DNA from: Cytidiella melzeri
Lineage: Eukaryota > Basidiomycota > Agaricomycetes > Polyporales > Irpicaceae
Length of the DNA stretch: 64,000 nt
Direction: 5' to 3'
Assembly: GCA_022592445.1 (NCBI GenBank)
Contig: JABYQR010000042.1
Coordinates: 124,001-188,000, forward strand
Part shown: positions 44,350 to 55,765 of the stretch, one piece after another
Position numbering within the stretch: the stretch's first letter is position 1
How the letters are laid out: each line of letters opens with the position of its first letter
Position numbers and translations under genes: made by a program
The notes under the pieces: generated by a model
What the model was told of the DNA's origin: nothing
Databases searched by the model: none
Seen by the model: the letters and a program-made list of their open reading frames with translations, nothing else

Positions 44350-45651
44350 TCATCGACGCCCAAACCCAATGCCACGACTGACTACCCGCTCGACATCTCG
44401 ACACGTAAGACTGTATCTCACCCGCCTCTCGAGAGTACCCCCATTCGTCACCGCAGCCTTCATGCCTGCGTCGGAGATGAGGTCGATATTGGCCATGCGG
44501 AAGGCTGGAGGGACCTGGAGGCCACTAGCTGGCGCAGGGAAGACGTCCACCTCGACATCGTCTATTCCATGAAGGTGGGCAGTGTACAAGTCTTGGGTCG
44601 TAATGACAAGGCTGCGAGGTTCCAATAACACAGACATGACCGGCGTATTATCAATAGAGCGTCCCTTTCCGCCCTCCTCGGGTTCAACTTCATTCGAGCG
44701 AGCGATATCAGCTGGAATGTACCGGTAATAGTGAAAGACCGCATGGGACCCGAGGGATAATGTGGCCACGACTGGGTGATAGGACGGACCATCTTCGTGA
44801 GGCTGACCAGATTTATGTCAGTGGCTGTGACGTTCTGTATGTTAAAATCCACATAGGTGTAGACAGTCTCACCATGATCCCCTGTCCAGCAAGGTACTGC
44901 GATAGCCAATTTCGGCCGCATGCAACAAGTGAGGACGGATATACATCAGATCAATGCAGACATCTCCGACAATTGGGCTGTGAGGGGCTACTGACCTCGT
45001 TGAGTATAACATGATTGGGCCCTCCATGCGGTGATGCAGAGAATAAACCCGTGGATTTTATACGGCCAATGATGTCGGGGCTAGAAGATAGCAGCGTTTT
45101 TCCAATGAAGTTGAGTTTTAGAGCCAGCCGGAGGAGCAGTACGTACTAGTCCGTCATGTACGGTGGAAACGATTGGGGCAAGAGTACGTTCTTCACAGTC
45201 AGCTCTCCGCCTACTTGCGTAATGATACGGCATGTTGAAGCTTTAGTGAGCGTTCGTTCCTCCGAGATGTAAAAGACTAGTGCACAGGCAGCACGACCCA
45301 CCCAATATTTGCAATCTGATCCATTCCCGAGCCATGGTCAGATTAGTGTGAAATAGAAGTTAGTATTGGCACTCGCGAATTACCGACGGTTATGCAGACT
45401 CTTCCACCTCGGCAACGGAGACTCCGTTATCTGTCATAGTACAGCCGATATCAGTGCCCAATGGGTGTAAACAACCGCCGCGTAATGGGGATCTTGAACA
45501 AGTAACTCACCTTTCGTATGAGGTACTTCTCTTCGTCCTCCGTAATAAAGTTCGGGATGTAATAGGCCTGTTGCACACCACGAATCGAAAACTTCGCGAG
45601 ATCCATTTCAAGTTGTACGTTCAACTCTTCCGTCGGAGCGCACACTGGCAA
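44350..45651 (-). CDS. ALKBH6: AlkB homolog 6-like Fe(II)/2-oxoglutarate dioxygenase
   Basis: ALKBH6 belongs to the AlkB family of nucleic-acid and protein demethylase-type dioxygenases; its substrate is not settled. On the minus strand the first exon encodes DLAKFSIRGVQQAYYIPNFI and EDEEKYLIRK. Later exons give GGELTVKNVLLPQSFPPYMT, PDIIGRIKSTG, SPHGGPNHVILNE and YLAGQGIM. An intron then leads to PHEDG, the iron-binding HxD. The last exon has YHPVVATLSLGSHAVFHYYR, GRSIDNTPVMSVLLEPRSL, LYTAHLHGIDDVE (distal His) and RRVRYSLTCRDVERV (2-oxoglutarate Arg). Block order and spacing match ALKBH6. The second exon (about 45200-45430) is poorly defined at its 5' end and may be less conserved or mis-spliced in my model. 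Confidence 0.87.
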
Positions 45652-46400
45652 AGTATCGGTGGGATTGTGTCACTGGCAGCGTTTAGGCTGAGGCCAAAAC
45701 TACAAAAGACCTCGAAATTCGTATGCCTCCAATTTCCAACTTCCGATCAGTTCACGGGAGTTTCTTTGCGGCAAGTAAAGTGTGTAGCCTGCCGCCGTTA
45801 GTTAGTTAATCTTACGGCAGCTGGCAGAAAAAAGACAGCCTGACTTGTGAGCCTGACTTTGAAGGTTGGAATTTGCTCGCGATGGCGCTGCCGCAGCTAA
45901 CACCACCACGTAAGTTTGTCTACTAATGAGTTCAGTGAGTAGCTTCTCTGCTCTAATAACCGCACTTACACTGTTGGAGTGGGACGTGTACACGTGTTCA
46001 AGATTACAAGGGACTTGCTGGCACGTTGTCGATACTCAGGCTGTCACGGTATAGTAGTACTAGTAAGTACCTCAGGCTCAAGGAGGTTCAGTACAACACC
46101 GTGACGTCGGCATCGGGCGTTTCCTCTCACGACTACGCCGATCAATAGCCTGCGCTGCATTTACATTACGACATATGAGTACATGGATGCTGGTCACTGT
46201 GTACGTTGGTTAAACCTCATTTTTACACAGACAACAGCAGCCTCACGCAACCCTGTACAACATCTGATGGTTACATGCTTGTATGGATGCTACATACTTA
46301 GGCGGTTATAAGCATATGTACCTCTGGGCATAGCATCGGACGCGAAATCCTACACAAAATCCTACACAGACGTCATTCGTATCTTCTTCTCCAACTCCAC
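45652..46400. other. intergenic, nothing recognised
   Basis: It contains the ALKBH6 promoter and the 3' flank of UBP6. No frame or repeat of note is seen. Confidence 0.5.
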
Positions 46401-48692
46401 TCACGCAAGCGACTTCGTCTTGTACAACAGCACATACGCGCTCGAATCCTCTCCTCCTCCTTCAAGCGTAGGCAGCTTCTCCTTGGGGAACACGGTTACT
46501 TTGCTGTCATCGAACTTGTACCAGTCCTCGTCTTCAGCAGCTAAAGATCCTTTCTCGTTGGAGCCAGCGGAAGCGTTCGAAACCGGGTGGAAGGCACTTT
46601 TTTTCACGTAGGCCATGTAGTGGCCAGCGTCGGCTGCTGCACCTTTATGCGTTACAATGGCTACAGGAAAGAAGGAGAGCAGTCTAGAAGGGTGTCTGGA
46701 TGATGCACGTGAGCAAAACTTACCAACGAGTTCGTACAGTCCAGTGACACTGCATCCGACGTCACTCTTCAGGTCAGGATGAACGAGGTCTTCAAGCTCC
46801 TTCAGCTCTTTCGCACGAGCCGACGATTCCGTCGGCAAGTCAAGGTCGGCTGGTTTGTCACTCGTCAGAGCAGTCGTACCCGCTTCGCCAGAGCTTGCTT
46901 GACCAGTCGTCGGGTCGGTGGAGGCAGGAGAAGTGAGACCTTCACCCACCGCTGGCTCGGCGTTCACCCCCTCGGAAGACGCAGCGGTAGTCTTCCCACC
47001 GGTCCTGCTCCGAATTCTCCTACGCTCGGCTCTGTCCTTCTCGATAGTTTTCAGCTTCGTGCACACAGGGAGCAGCTTTGCCTTCAATTCGTCCGTTACG
47101 ATGTCGGATGCGTCAAATTCGAGTGGAAACTTGACTCGACGCTGTGTGATCGACATGAGCCTCAAGCTTTCAGTGCATTGCCAAGACAAACGAACCATAA
47201 TCTTTGTCTTCTTATTAATGTCTCTCCTCCAGGCGAAACGCACCATGTGTACGGTAAGGTATGCCGGTAAACGGGCGAGGCGAGACTTGGAGTTGTATAG
47301 AGCTTCACGACCCAAAGAAGGCGAATTTTTCACAATCGTACCGTTCAACGCCTTACGTCAGAAGGATCTTCGGTCAGTTTGCGATGCAGAGGAAGGCGTA
47401 CTTGAAACTTACATCCGTAATTCCAGTATGCATGTAGTTGGTCGTATTACCGATGTTGCACTCAATTTTGAGGATGTTTTCGACAGTAATTGAAGGAGGT
47501 TCGTCGGCTGCTTCCGGGTCAATACACTTCAGTCTGGTTCAGTATTTAGAAGCCGTCAGTGATGGGCGGAAAAGTCTCGCAGAAATCACTAACTCGCGAC
47601 GCATTTGTGCTGTCATGTATTGATCCACAAATGTTTTCGAAGAACTACTCGATCCAGACGATTGCCCAGGCAAGCCAGGTACGTCACGGAGAGCATTCGT
47701 CATTTGCACCCAGCATTCTTCTGCGTCTGATGACGTATTAAGAGTAAGTAAGCCAAGCTATGAGGACTCTTGCAAAGGGTGTCACCTTGCTGAGCGTATG
47801 CTCCCCTCGTCATCTCCGCAAATTGAGGGAACGTTTGGCGCAAATTAGTCCAAAACGCGAATGGTGTAACCTCGTCAGTTGTTCTCGACATATTCGAGTA
47901 TAGTGCTTTCAAAGAACCGGGAAGCCCCGATGGCGAGGCGGCTTCCAATGCGCCCTGGAGTTCTGGAATTGCGCGCATGGCTTGAAGAGTTGCGTTCATG
48001 TAGCATGTGTTTCCCAAGTTGACAAGTCCAACCGGAAGAGAGAGCTGTAGAGCGAGAAGAGTCAGCGATGATGTTGATGAGCTTGTTGTCCCTAATGGAA
48101 TAAATGCAAGCGAGAGAGTAGGGGCTGTAGGTTAAAAATGGGGGACATGGGAGTGGGGCTTCGATTCGCAGAAGCGCATTGAACCATGCGTGAAGAGCAA
48201 AATTGAATAGATGAAAAGAGACTCACAGCTTGTGCCAGTTCTTCGTCCTCCATGTCTACGAGACGTTTCGTTCAAGAATGTAACGAGCAGGCAGCAGGAG
48301 ATAGAGCACACCTTCCAAGAAAACAACGGGTTTGGGTGGAGGTTTCGGGAGTTCACCTGCTGCACCAATCACCATGAATGTCTGGCCCTATGGTACAGGC
48401 AGTGCTTGATACGTGACTTGTACTGCAATATATACATCTGAGCGTACCTCCTTGGGAGCCACCTTCTTCCAATCATGGTCGTCCTAGATATCAGATTCAG
48501 TAGCGGAAGAACATATAAAGCGTGAATGCGCACCTTTAGCATGCCACCCTTGATCATGACTTTCATCCTTTCCGGAGGCACGCCCGTCACTTGGTAGATT
48601 GCATTTTTGAATGCAGTTGGTGGCTGATCGATGTCGAGTTGCACGTCGTACACCCTAGCGGCATGTTTGACGTGTACAGTCAGCGGAGACAT
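46401..48692 (-). CDS. UBP6: proteasome-associated ubiquitin carboxyl-terminal hydrolase (Ubp6/USP14)
   Basis: This deubiquitinase binds the proteasome through its N-terminal ubiquitin-like domain and trims ubiquitin chains from substrates. Exon 1 (48692-48534) encodes the ubiquitin-like domain: LTVHVKHAARVYDVQLDIDQ, QVTGVPPERMKVMIKGGMLK. Small exons follow (DDHDWKKVAPKE, TFMVIGAAGELPKPP, DMEDEELAQA). The catalytic core starts LGNTCYMNATLQAMRAIPEL with the Cys box, includes EECWVQMTNALRD, and ends with the His box GHYMAYVKK and DEDWYKFDDSKVTVFP. An Ala/Ser/Thr-rich insertion separates the Cys and His boxes (about 46830-47000). The order of domains is exactly that of Ubp6. It is divergently arranged with BAP31 across a 308-base intergenic region. 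Confidence 0.92.
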
Positions 48693-49000
48693 CCTGTGTA
48701 CAGTCGCGGTATTTCGAGGAGATGGTGGTATAGAACCAAGGCGTAGCTAGGTTTTACTTCAGGCCTCTCACAGGTAAGTACGCGTATGCGTTACGCGTCG
48801 AAGATCTATCTTGGCCGGAGCTTGATGGAATTGATGGCCGGCACCCGACCGACGGCCGGAGGATACACAGATGACGTCGGCCCAGACGCGGAGGGACGTG
48901 TCCACTCTGCCACTCCTTGGCAACATATTCACCTTTGACTTGCACCACCACCAACGACCTTTCTCCCTCTCTGACTGATTCTGACACTCTAGTCGCTAGA
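48693..49000. promoter_or_regulatory. shared divergent promoter region of UBP6 and BAP31
   Basis: The start codons of the two genes lie 308 bases apart in opposite directions, so the interval must hold both core promoters. No specific factor site is assigned. The apparent minus-strand frame inside is not supported by any motif. Confidence 0.6.
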
Positions 49001-49929
49001 ATGACTGTCTAGTGAGTGTTCTGCTTTTTTATAGTGCGATATAGCTCATGAACAAGGACTTATCACAGCTATACTCTTACCTTCTTGCTCTTGGCGTCGG
49101 AAATGGCGACGTTTTGCGTCCTCGTCGCACCACTGCCATACGCCGTTCGCAAAAGGCTCTTCCGCTTTTTCTCAGAAAGTCCCATCATCGCGAAAATAGC
49201 GTATGGCCTGAAAATCACCTTCATGTACGTCGCATCTCACCTCAACTCGGGCACGCGACTGGCAGCTAATTGCAGACGCCCCACAGTTTTGTCGGGATAC
49301 TATTCGTCGACGCCCTGCAAAGAATGTGGCGAGTTACCGCTGAAGCTGACATCGCGAAAAACTCTGGTAATGGCATGCACGATGTCAGGGCGGACACCAA
49401 CTTTGCTGCGCGTAAATTTTAGTAAGTCAACATGTAAAGTTGGATCGCGGAATCCAGAAACTGATCCAGGCCGTGACATTCACACAGCGCGCAGCGGAAC
49501 ACCTATCTCACCGGTTTCTGCCTGTTCCTGTCCCTTGTGTTAACACGTACCTTTTACATTATCCTTGATCTTATCCACACACAAGAGGAATACGCCAAGC
49601 TTAAGCAAGATGTACGTATCCCAAGTTTCCCTCATGGACAAAGGCTGACATTCTGTGAATAGACTGCAGGTACCTCTCGCACCAACATCGCCGTTGATGA
49701 GCAGACAAAGCAGATCGAGGAGCTCAAGAAGAAGCTTGCCGCTAGCGAGGCGAAGACACGTGATTACGGTACGTGGTGGTAATTTATCCAGCAGCGTTCT
49801 ATGCAGCTCAGCTATGCTTGCGTAGATATCCTGAAGAAGCAGGCAGCGCAAAATGGTGTCGAGTACGACAGGCTCGCTACTGAGTACAACTCAAAGACCG
49901 GTTCTCTGTCGGACAAGCGGAAGGACTAA
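49001..49929 (+). CDS. BAP31: BAP31-like ER membrane protein (yeast YET family)
   Basis: BAP31/Yet proteins are ER membrane proteins linked to export and quality control of membrane cargo. The first coding exon is only 11 bases (49001-49011); splicing at 49012-49068 rebuilds MTVYYTLTFLLLASEMATFC. Then follow VAPLPYAVRKRLFRFFSESP, IAKIAYGLKITF, a second membrane helix (FVGILFVDALQRMWRVTAEA), ADTNFAARKF, AQRNTYLTGFCLFLSLVLTR and FYIILDLIHTQEEYAKLKQD. The rest is a cytosolic coiled coil (IEELKKKLAASEAKTRDYD, AAQNGVEYDRLATEYNSKTG). The C-terminus KRKD is a KKXX-like ER retrieval signal. Six exons with consensus splice sites keep frame to the TAA at 49927-49929. It converges with ASF1. Confidence 0.93.
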
Positions 49930-50199
49930 GTCATGACGAATGGCTGAGATGAGCTGGAATTGTTGGATTGCGTGCCCTCGTCGACAGCACTCTGCTTCAT
50001 GGACCATACTTTCCCTCAGCGTTTGCTTGTAATATCTTAGTTCATCGCCTTGTAAACCTCAATCCTAACTTATGAAGTCATTACGACGCTACCTATTGCG
50101 TGAGTAGCAGGATACAAATGTTCCATGGAAGCACAGAAAGCCTACATCTATCCAACGATGACAACAGTTTTTTTGTTCGTGAATGTTGCGACCATCGCA

Positions 50200-50970
50200 T
50201 CACTGCGATGTTTCTATGCCTTCCATCGTTGAGTCGTCCACGTAGAGGTCATTAGCCGAAGGTACAGCTGCAGAAGTCGCTGCGCCTGCGGATACTGTGC
50301 CCCCGGTAGCATTTTCAGGTGAGACATCCCTGAAAAAACGAGTCGATGTCGCTCAATTCCATGCTCCTGGTAAGCTCCCATTAAACCACCACCCACCATT
50401 TGATCTGAAACCTCGTCACTCTCGGCTTCGTGTTTATATCCCTCACCAGCCTATCAAACACCACCGGGGTCGGAGGCGATTCTTTCATCTCCTCGTTGTC
50501 GTACTCGGTGTTCTGGTAGTACCCCACTCGTACGAACTCCTGGTCTTTGTACGAGCCTGTCAGTATGAGCGCGGCCACGCCAAGAACGTCTTCTGGAGGG
50601 ATTTTGGAGGGAAGGGGTGCGGAGCCTTCGAACTCGAAGGAGTTTACGCCGACTGGGACTGGGCCGACAAGGCAGTCGTCCAGTTCTTGGTCGAGCTCTT
50701 CGTTCCCCGGAGAGGAGACGTATATAAGGCGCCATTCTAGATCTGCAGACCGGGCGGGGACCTTAGGTAAACAAAGAGTATGGGATCAGAAAGCGTGAAT
50801 GCGCACCCTCGGGTAATGGTGCTATGCACTCAAATGTGACTCGGAAGTTATATGGATCCAAAAATCTCGCTGGGTTGTTGAGGAACTCCACATTCTGTGC
50901 AGCGGGGTAGTGAGTCAGAAGAGTGTGGAGCCCTACAAAACGCACTCACTCTAATAGTCACAATAGACAT
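50200..50970 (-). CDS. ASF1: histone chaperone Asf1
   Basis: Asf1 binds histones H3-H4 and hands them to CAF-1 and HIRA during nucleosome assembly. The start at 50970 gives MSIVTIR; an intron (50949 to about 50903) leads to NVEFLNNPARFLDPYNFRVT and FECIAPLPEG. The next exon encodes DLEWRLIYVSSPGNEELDQE, CLVGPVPVGVNSFEFEG, PPEDVLGVAALILTGSYKDQ, EFVRVGYYQNTEYDNEEM and TKPRVTRFQIKW, the full immunoglobulin-like fold of the family. A last exon after an intron in the Trp codon adds a short tail, DVSPENATGGTVSAG through LYVDDSTMEGIETSQ, shorter than the acidic tail of yeast Asf1. The gene appears complete. Two ACGCGT boxes lie upstream. Confidence 0.95.
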
Positions 50971-51312
50971 GATACTCTAAGAAGTGTATGAGTCGGGAGG
51001 GGACAAGGACAGTAAGCGGTGGCGGACAGAGAGCAACTTGCAGAAAGGCCCTGGGATGTGACATATAGGACGCGTTCTGTCACAGGGTGTCACGCGTCTC
51101 GCGATCGTAATGCGTGACACCGCAAATAGCCGATCACTGACTTCAGTCTTCAGTCTTACTTACGGACAAATCGGAGACACTAACTGAATCTTGCCTTGTT
51201 AGCAATCCATTCTGCTTCATTGTTGAAACCTCGCCGCATATGTCCTCGTAACCCTGCGTTCATCTTGTTGCACTCTCATCACGACACCACGCAGCCGTGG
51301 CTAGCTGCTATC
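50971..51312. promoter_or_regulatory. divergent promoter region with two MluI cell-cycle boxes
   Basis: ACGCGT occurs at 51070-51075 and 51092-51097, 22 bases apart, between the ASF1 start and the divergent coiled-coil gene. In fungi ACGCGT is bound by MBF and drives G1/S transcription; ASF1 is S-phase expressed in yeast. The match is exact, the function inferred. Confidence 0.5.
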
Positions 51313-51969
51313 ATGGCTGACATCCCCTCCGATCACACCATCACCACCACCACCACCACTACCGTCCAACACCTTCAAACAGAGACTGTTGTCGTCGAAC
51401 CAGACTGGGAGAATACCATCGCCCAACTCCGTGCGGCGAATGAGCAGCTCCAGAGGCGCAAAGAAGACGCCGAGCGGGATAGTGAACTATTCCGAGACCT
51501 CTACAACAAAGCGTCCTCGCACGCGAGCCAAGTGTCCAGAGAGAACGAGGAGCTGCTGGAGCGGGTCACAATTGCGGAGGGGCAAGCGCGAGATGGTGTG
51601 TCTATGGTCAAGAGAATGAGTGAAGAGCGAGTGGCGAAGCTTCAAGGAGAGCTGGCGCAACTGAGGGGGCTGAACGCTGTGTTGACGGCGAAGGATGTCA
51701 AGTCGAACGGAGATCACCTCAGAAGGAGAGCAGCAGAGCAGGTAGAGCTGCAGGTGGAGAACCAGAGGCTGAGGTCTGAGCTTGCAGAGTTGAGGATAGA
51801 CTACGATCGGATGGAGGGACTACTCGAGCAGCTTGGCGAATATGAGCAGTTAGGTGGGCAGGATGAGGAGCTGAGGGAAAGGGTGGGTGTCTGTGTTGCA
51901 CAGACCCTGCAGGACGAGCTCTCGGCTACTCCGACGGGACCTGAGATCAATGTCGAACAGGTAGATTGA
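51313..51969 (+). CDS. single-exon coiled-coil protein, hypothetical
   Basis: The ATG at 51313 (MADIPSDHTITTTTTTTVQH) starts a 218-residue frame; the frame is open further up to 51196, but the upstream part has no conserved character. From about residue 30 to 200 the sequence is almost continuous heptad repeat (ENTIAQLRAANEQLQRRKED, ELLERVTIAEGQARDG, LQGELAQLRGLNAVL, VELQVENQRLRSELAELRID). No membrane helix, enzyme motif or targeting signal is seen. Role unknown. It shares the divergent promoter with ASF1. Confidence 0.7.
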   Translation: MADIPSDHTITTTTTTTVQHLQTETVVVEPDWENTIAQLRAANEQLQRRKEDAERDSELFRDLYNKASSHASQVSRENEELLERVTIAEGQARDGVSMVKRMSEERVAKLQGELAQLRGLNAVLTAKDVKSNGDHLRRRAAEQVELQVENQRLRSELAELRIDYDRMEGLLEQLGEYEQLGGQDEELRERVGVCVAQTLQDELSATPTGPEINVEQVD

Positions 51970-52115
51970 CGAGAGTCTTCCCAGTCCATTGATTATTTGC
52001 TTGACGTGCCTAATCTAATAAATATCTGCCTATTTACTGTACGAATAAATTAAACTCCTCTTCCTGGTCAACCGTTCAATGATGATAAATAGTCCAAACC
52101 AATATGCCCTACATG

Positions 52116-54720
52116 CTAACGTCCATCCTCCGACATCACCTTATCCGTGAGCTGAGCCATTCTGATCAACGCCTCCATCATTGACGGTATAGTCCCAGGA
52201 GAGATTCCCTTCAACGAAGCCGACTTCTGCTCGGCAAGCAGCCGCTCTCGTCGTTCGTTCTGCAACGCCTCTTCCGCCGCTTGGATCCTCCTCTCACATT
52301 CTTGGGCTAGATCTTGTCGTTCTTTCCGCAGCGCTGCTTCTGCTTGTATCTTGGTTCCACGTTCTCTCTTTAACGCCTCTTCTGCCTGGATCCTCGTTTC
52401 GCGTTCGAGGGCCAAGGTGTCTCGTTCAGTCGTCAACGCCGCTTCCGCCGCTTGAATTCTCTTCTCGCAATCTCGGGCTAAAACTTGTCGTTCTTCCTGC
52501 GACGCCGTTTCCGCTTGGCTCCTCATTTCGCGTTCGTGAGCTAGATCCCGTCGTCCTTTCTCCAGCGCTACCTCCGCCTGAGTGTTGATTTCACTTTCTC
52601 GAGCTAGAGCTTGTCGCTCGCTGCTCAGCGCCTGCTGCAGGACGCCCAGCTCCTCCTTGTATGCTTCTGCAGAGCTGGAACAACGCTCCTTGTCTGCGTT
52701 GGCGACGGCGAGGCTAACTCTGAGAGTCTCAATCTCCCTCCTGGTGTCAGATTCTAAGCGCTGTTTGCACGCCAACTGGTCGAGTAGTCCTTTGGACAGA
52801 AAACCGTTCAGCAAAAGGTTTGCCATTCGCACACCAAGTTTTTTGTCAACTTACGTTCCTGATCTACGTGTGACGTTACGCACTCATTGCGAAGCGCAAC
52901 CAAACGTTTCAACTCTGCAGAACAGCAAATGTGAACTTCACGACTGACACTATCAAGCACGATCGACTTACCTTTCCTCTCCTCAGCCCAATTCTCCTTC
53001 TCCCGCTGTAACTCTTCGCGAGCTTTCCACCCCTCTGACAGCGTCGAAGCGAGTCCTACACAGCAAGAGGTTATTCGTTGCACGGACCAACATTAAAAAA
53101 AAAAAGTCCTCGTACTTTGCCTCTCCTGAACCAATAGTGTCTGCTCTTGCTGAGCTTCTTCGCGAAGCCTTTTCTCGTTCGCCAGCTTCGAAATCAGACC
53201 TATACAGCAAAAAGGAATTGAGCGCACACGACATCCATCAAAGAACAGTTCTCGTACTCTGCCTCTCCTGAGTCAATCGTGTCTTCTCTGACTGGACTGC
53301 TTCGCAAACTTTGGTTTCGTTCGCAAGCTTTATAGTCAGTTCTACGCAGCAAAGAGTCATTGAGCACACGCGACAACAAACTAAAGAGGCGATCCTCTTA
53401 CTCTGTTTCTCTTGAACCCATCTCGTCTTTTCCTGCTGCAATGCCTCGCGAGCAGCGGTCTCCTTTGACAGCTTCAAAGTCAGATCTAAACAGAAAAAAT
53501 AAAGTCATTCAGAGTTGGACACAGTATATGGAAAACATCCAACGTACCTTCCACCTGCTGCTTCAAGGCGTTATCATCCGCACTCGCGGAATTCCCAATC
53601 TCTGCAGAACTCTTCCTCCGTTCTTCAGCCAAAGCAACCTCCAACTGGACGCGAGCCTTCTTCGCTTGCGCCAGTTCCCTCCTGTTCTGCGATAGCGTCG
53701 CATGCAGCATCCGCACAATCTCGTGAGACACATCCGCCAGGTCAAGCTGGTATTGCTGGAATGAGAGGGTCGGGACCAAGTAGCTCTCGAGCGGAACATC
53801 TGATCTAGTGGTGACCGAAACTTGCATGGGGCTGGACTCGGAGTCCATAGGAGTGAAAGCTAAAGAGGTCCAGGACATGCTCGACGTGCTGGACCTTCTC
53901 CTGGTATTGTTCATGGTTGGAGGCGCCTCCGTGTTGTTGACTCGCTTGGGTAGCGGGTCCAAGGGAGAAACGTCGTCTAATCTCTTTCGCTTGGCCGGTA
54001 TTTGCGGAAGCTGCGATACGGCCGGAACAACATCTTTCGACGTGAGGATGGTCTCCGTAGTTTTCTTCAGCTTTTCAGCATTTGAAGTTTCTGCTAATAC
54101 AGCCGCTGGTGCCTTGGGTGTAATGGCAGCCAAAACCTTGCCGCTACACACTGGTTAATAAACAGGTAAAAAAAGCGTCACATTCAGCAGCAAATACGTA
54201 CTCTTCTCTAAATGTTATTTGTGACCTGCAATGTTATGTGGGCTGTCACGCGAATCAAGAAACGTAAAATGTGAGCCGCTTACAGTGTCATCGGTGTATT
54301 GTCTGTTGAGGATGCCAGAGTCATAGCTGTAGTAAAACGATCGAACATGCGATCATGAATTTGCTAGTCCAAGTTATCAGCAATCGTTTTCCTCGTTTCA
54401 TACTTTGAATATACTTACCGAGGGTACATCCAATAGCCACCAACATCGTATCTGCCCAGATAGCCATATGATGTTCGTTGACTGCGGAGCGACCAAATCC
54501 AGCCGAAGGGCTTTCAGGTCGGTGGTGAAGATGTCCAAGAATTGTTGCTTGATAGCATCTTGGTTCTCTGGTTTGGTGCGCACGAGTTGAGAGGCTGTCT
54601 CGCCTTTGTATTGGAGCCATAATTCAAGCTTGGTCGTTGTTGCGGATGTTGTGGCATCGGGGATGCTGTTGGTGGGGAGGTCTGCGAGACTGTGAAGCAT
54701 CCTGAAAGACGAGGGCAACG
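52116..54720 (-). CDS. multi-exon coiled-coil protein with four tandem 84-base exons, hypothetical
   Basis: The terminal part is well supported. A large exon (54158 to about 53555) has a nuclear-type basic patch (PAKRKRLDDVSPLDPLPKRV), a Ser/Thr-rich stretch and the start of a coiled coil (IVRMLHATLSQNRRELAQAK). Then come four exons of exactly 84 bases: 53485-53402, 53341-53258, 53199-53116 and 53055-52972, each adding 28 residues; a 60-base exon, 52914-52855; and the last exon, about 52792-52116. The last exon has 21-22 residue repeats of the type LAxExExRIQAEEAL. Upstream pieces at 54720-54440 (LELWLQYKGETASQLVRTK, FTTDLKALRLDLVAPQSTN) join through donors and acceptors near 54421 and 54322, so the gene probably starts near 54718, but those joins are tentative. 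No enzyme domain is seen. Confidence 0.7.
52972..53485 (-). repeat. tandem duplication of an exon-intron unit, four copies, 142-144 base period
   Basis: Exon starts at 53485, 53341, 53199 and 53055 are spaced 144, 142 and 144 bases. Introns are 60, 58 and 60 bases. Both exon and intron text are similar between copies, for example the acceptor area reading CTGCGTAG, CTGTATAG and CTGTGTAG, and the donor area near AGGCAGAGTACGAG. Confidence 0.9.
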
Positions 54721-55299
54721 GAAGACTCCAAACAGTTGCTGGATGTTGAACATTAGGAGGAACCTAATGCTTGTAGTAGATTCGAACGACTAACCTCTTC
54801 CCGGCAGCACGCAGGCAAAGCTCACAGTTCGTGGACTTGTGAGGGATCCGCGACAGGCGATTCAAGTTGTGGGTGCCGCCGTAGTCACTATGCTGAGCGG
54901 TCGTGGTCAAGAGTAACAACGCAGCACGACGGCCAAGGGCCCCGAAAAAACGGTCGCGACAGACCTCAGCTGTAGCAGATCAGCATTTGTAGTATGATGG
55001 AAGATCCTGAGGGAGTGCTTCAAGTTGTAAGACATCACAGCCCGGGAGTAACAGCAAGTAGCAAACAAATACAAATAAAGACCGCTTAGACCGATGTGGT
55101 CGTTACTAGACGCTGAGTCTCCTGTTTCATGATCTCACGGAAAGCTGGCAACTTTAGCTTAACAGACTCGCTACCTGGTGCTCTGTGTACGTTGCAAGCT
55201 CCTCGTCCTGAAATTGGCTCATGACACGGACCGGTAATCACAATGGCGCACGTCAAAGGGTTTTGAGGATCTGCATCCGCTCGGTGTCTGCTGCGAACC
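54721..55299. other. intergenic, nothing recognised
   Basis: It presumably holds the promoter of the minus-strand coiled-coil gene. No coding frame with family resemblance is seen. Confidence 0.4.
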
Positions 55300-55765
55300 A
55301 TAGTCGCGCAGCTCTCGTTGGCTTGCAGCTGTCTCTTCATTACCCTCGTCGCAGGGCTTACACGCGCGAAGATTGCCTCGAAGCCAACTTCATGTGGAGG
55401 CGGACTCTGCCTACTGAGCAGACCACAATCGGTATGTTCGGTGCAAATCTCTTTGTCTAGCGAGTCTACCGACTAAAGTCCACACCTATGAACCATCTTT
55501 GGACCATGTTGTTGGACATTGCAAAGACCGCCACTCACCCGACCCGCCAGAGTTGGATTTTGACGAGGACACGGCCACATATGTTGTCTTCTTCAGCTGC
55601 TCTGTGAACTGTGAAAAGCTGGAGAGATTTGTGCAGTTAGTGAGGCAGTGTGGCGCCGAGCCGAATATGGGCACGAACAAGTTCGAGTTCACGTTCATGA
55701 AGGAGCTGCATCCGACTACGGATTGGGGAATTGTTCGTACTCCGTTGATTTTGGTTTACCCATGC
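55300..55765 (+). pseudogene. unknown gene family, copy A (lacks N-terminal block)
   Basis: Two conserved blocks of the family defined by the copy at 60729-61461 are present: DCLEANFMWRRTLPTEQTTI, matching YFSAYLRWRRNLPKKQQKHS there, and DEDTATYVVFFSCSVNCEKL followed by ERFVQLVRQCGAEP, KFEFTFMKELHPTTDW. The N-terminal block (RYAYWVGYQLSLEDFMHLVA in copy B) is not found upstream. An intron is likely near 55430-55540. Function unknown. Confidence 0.6.
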
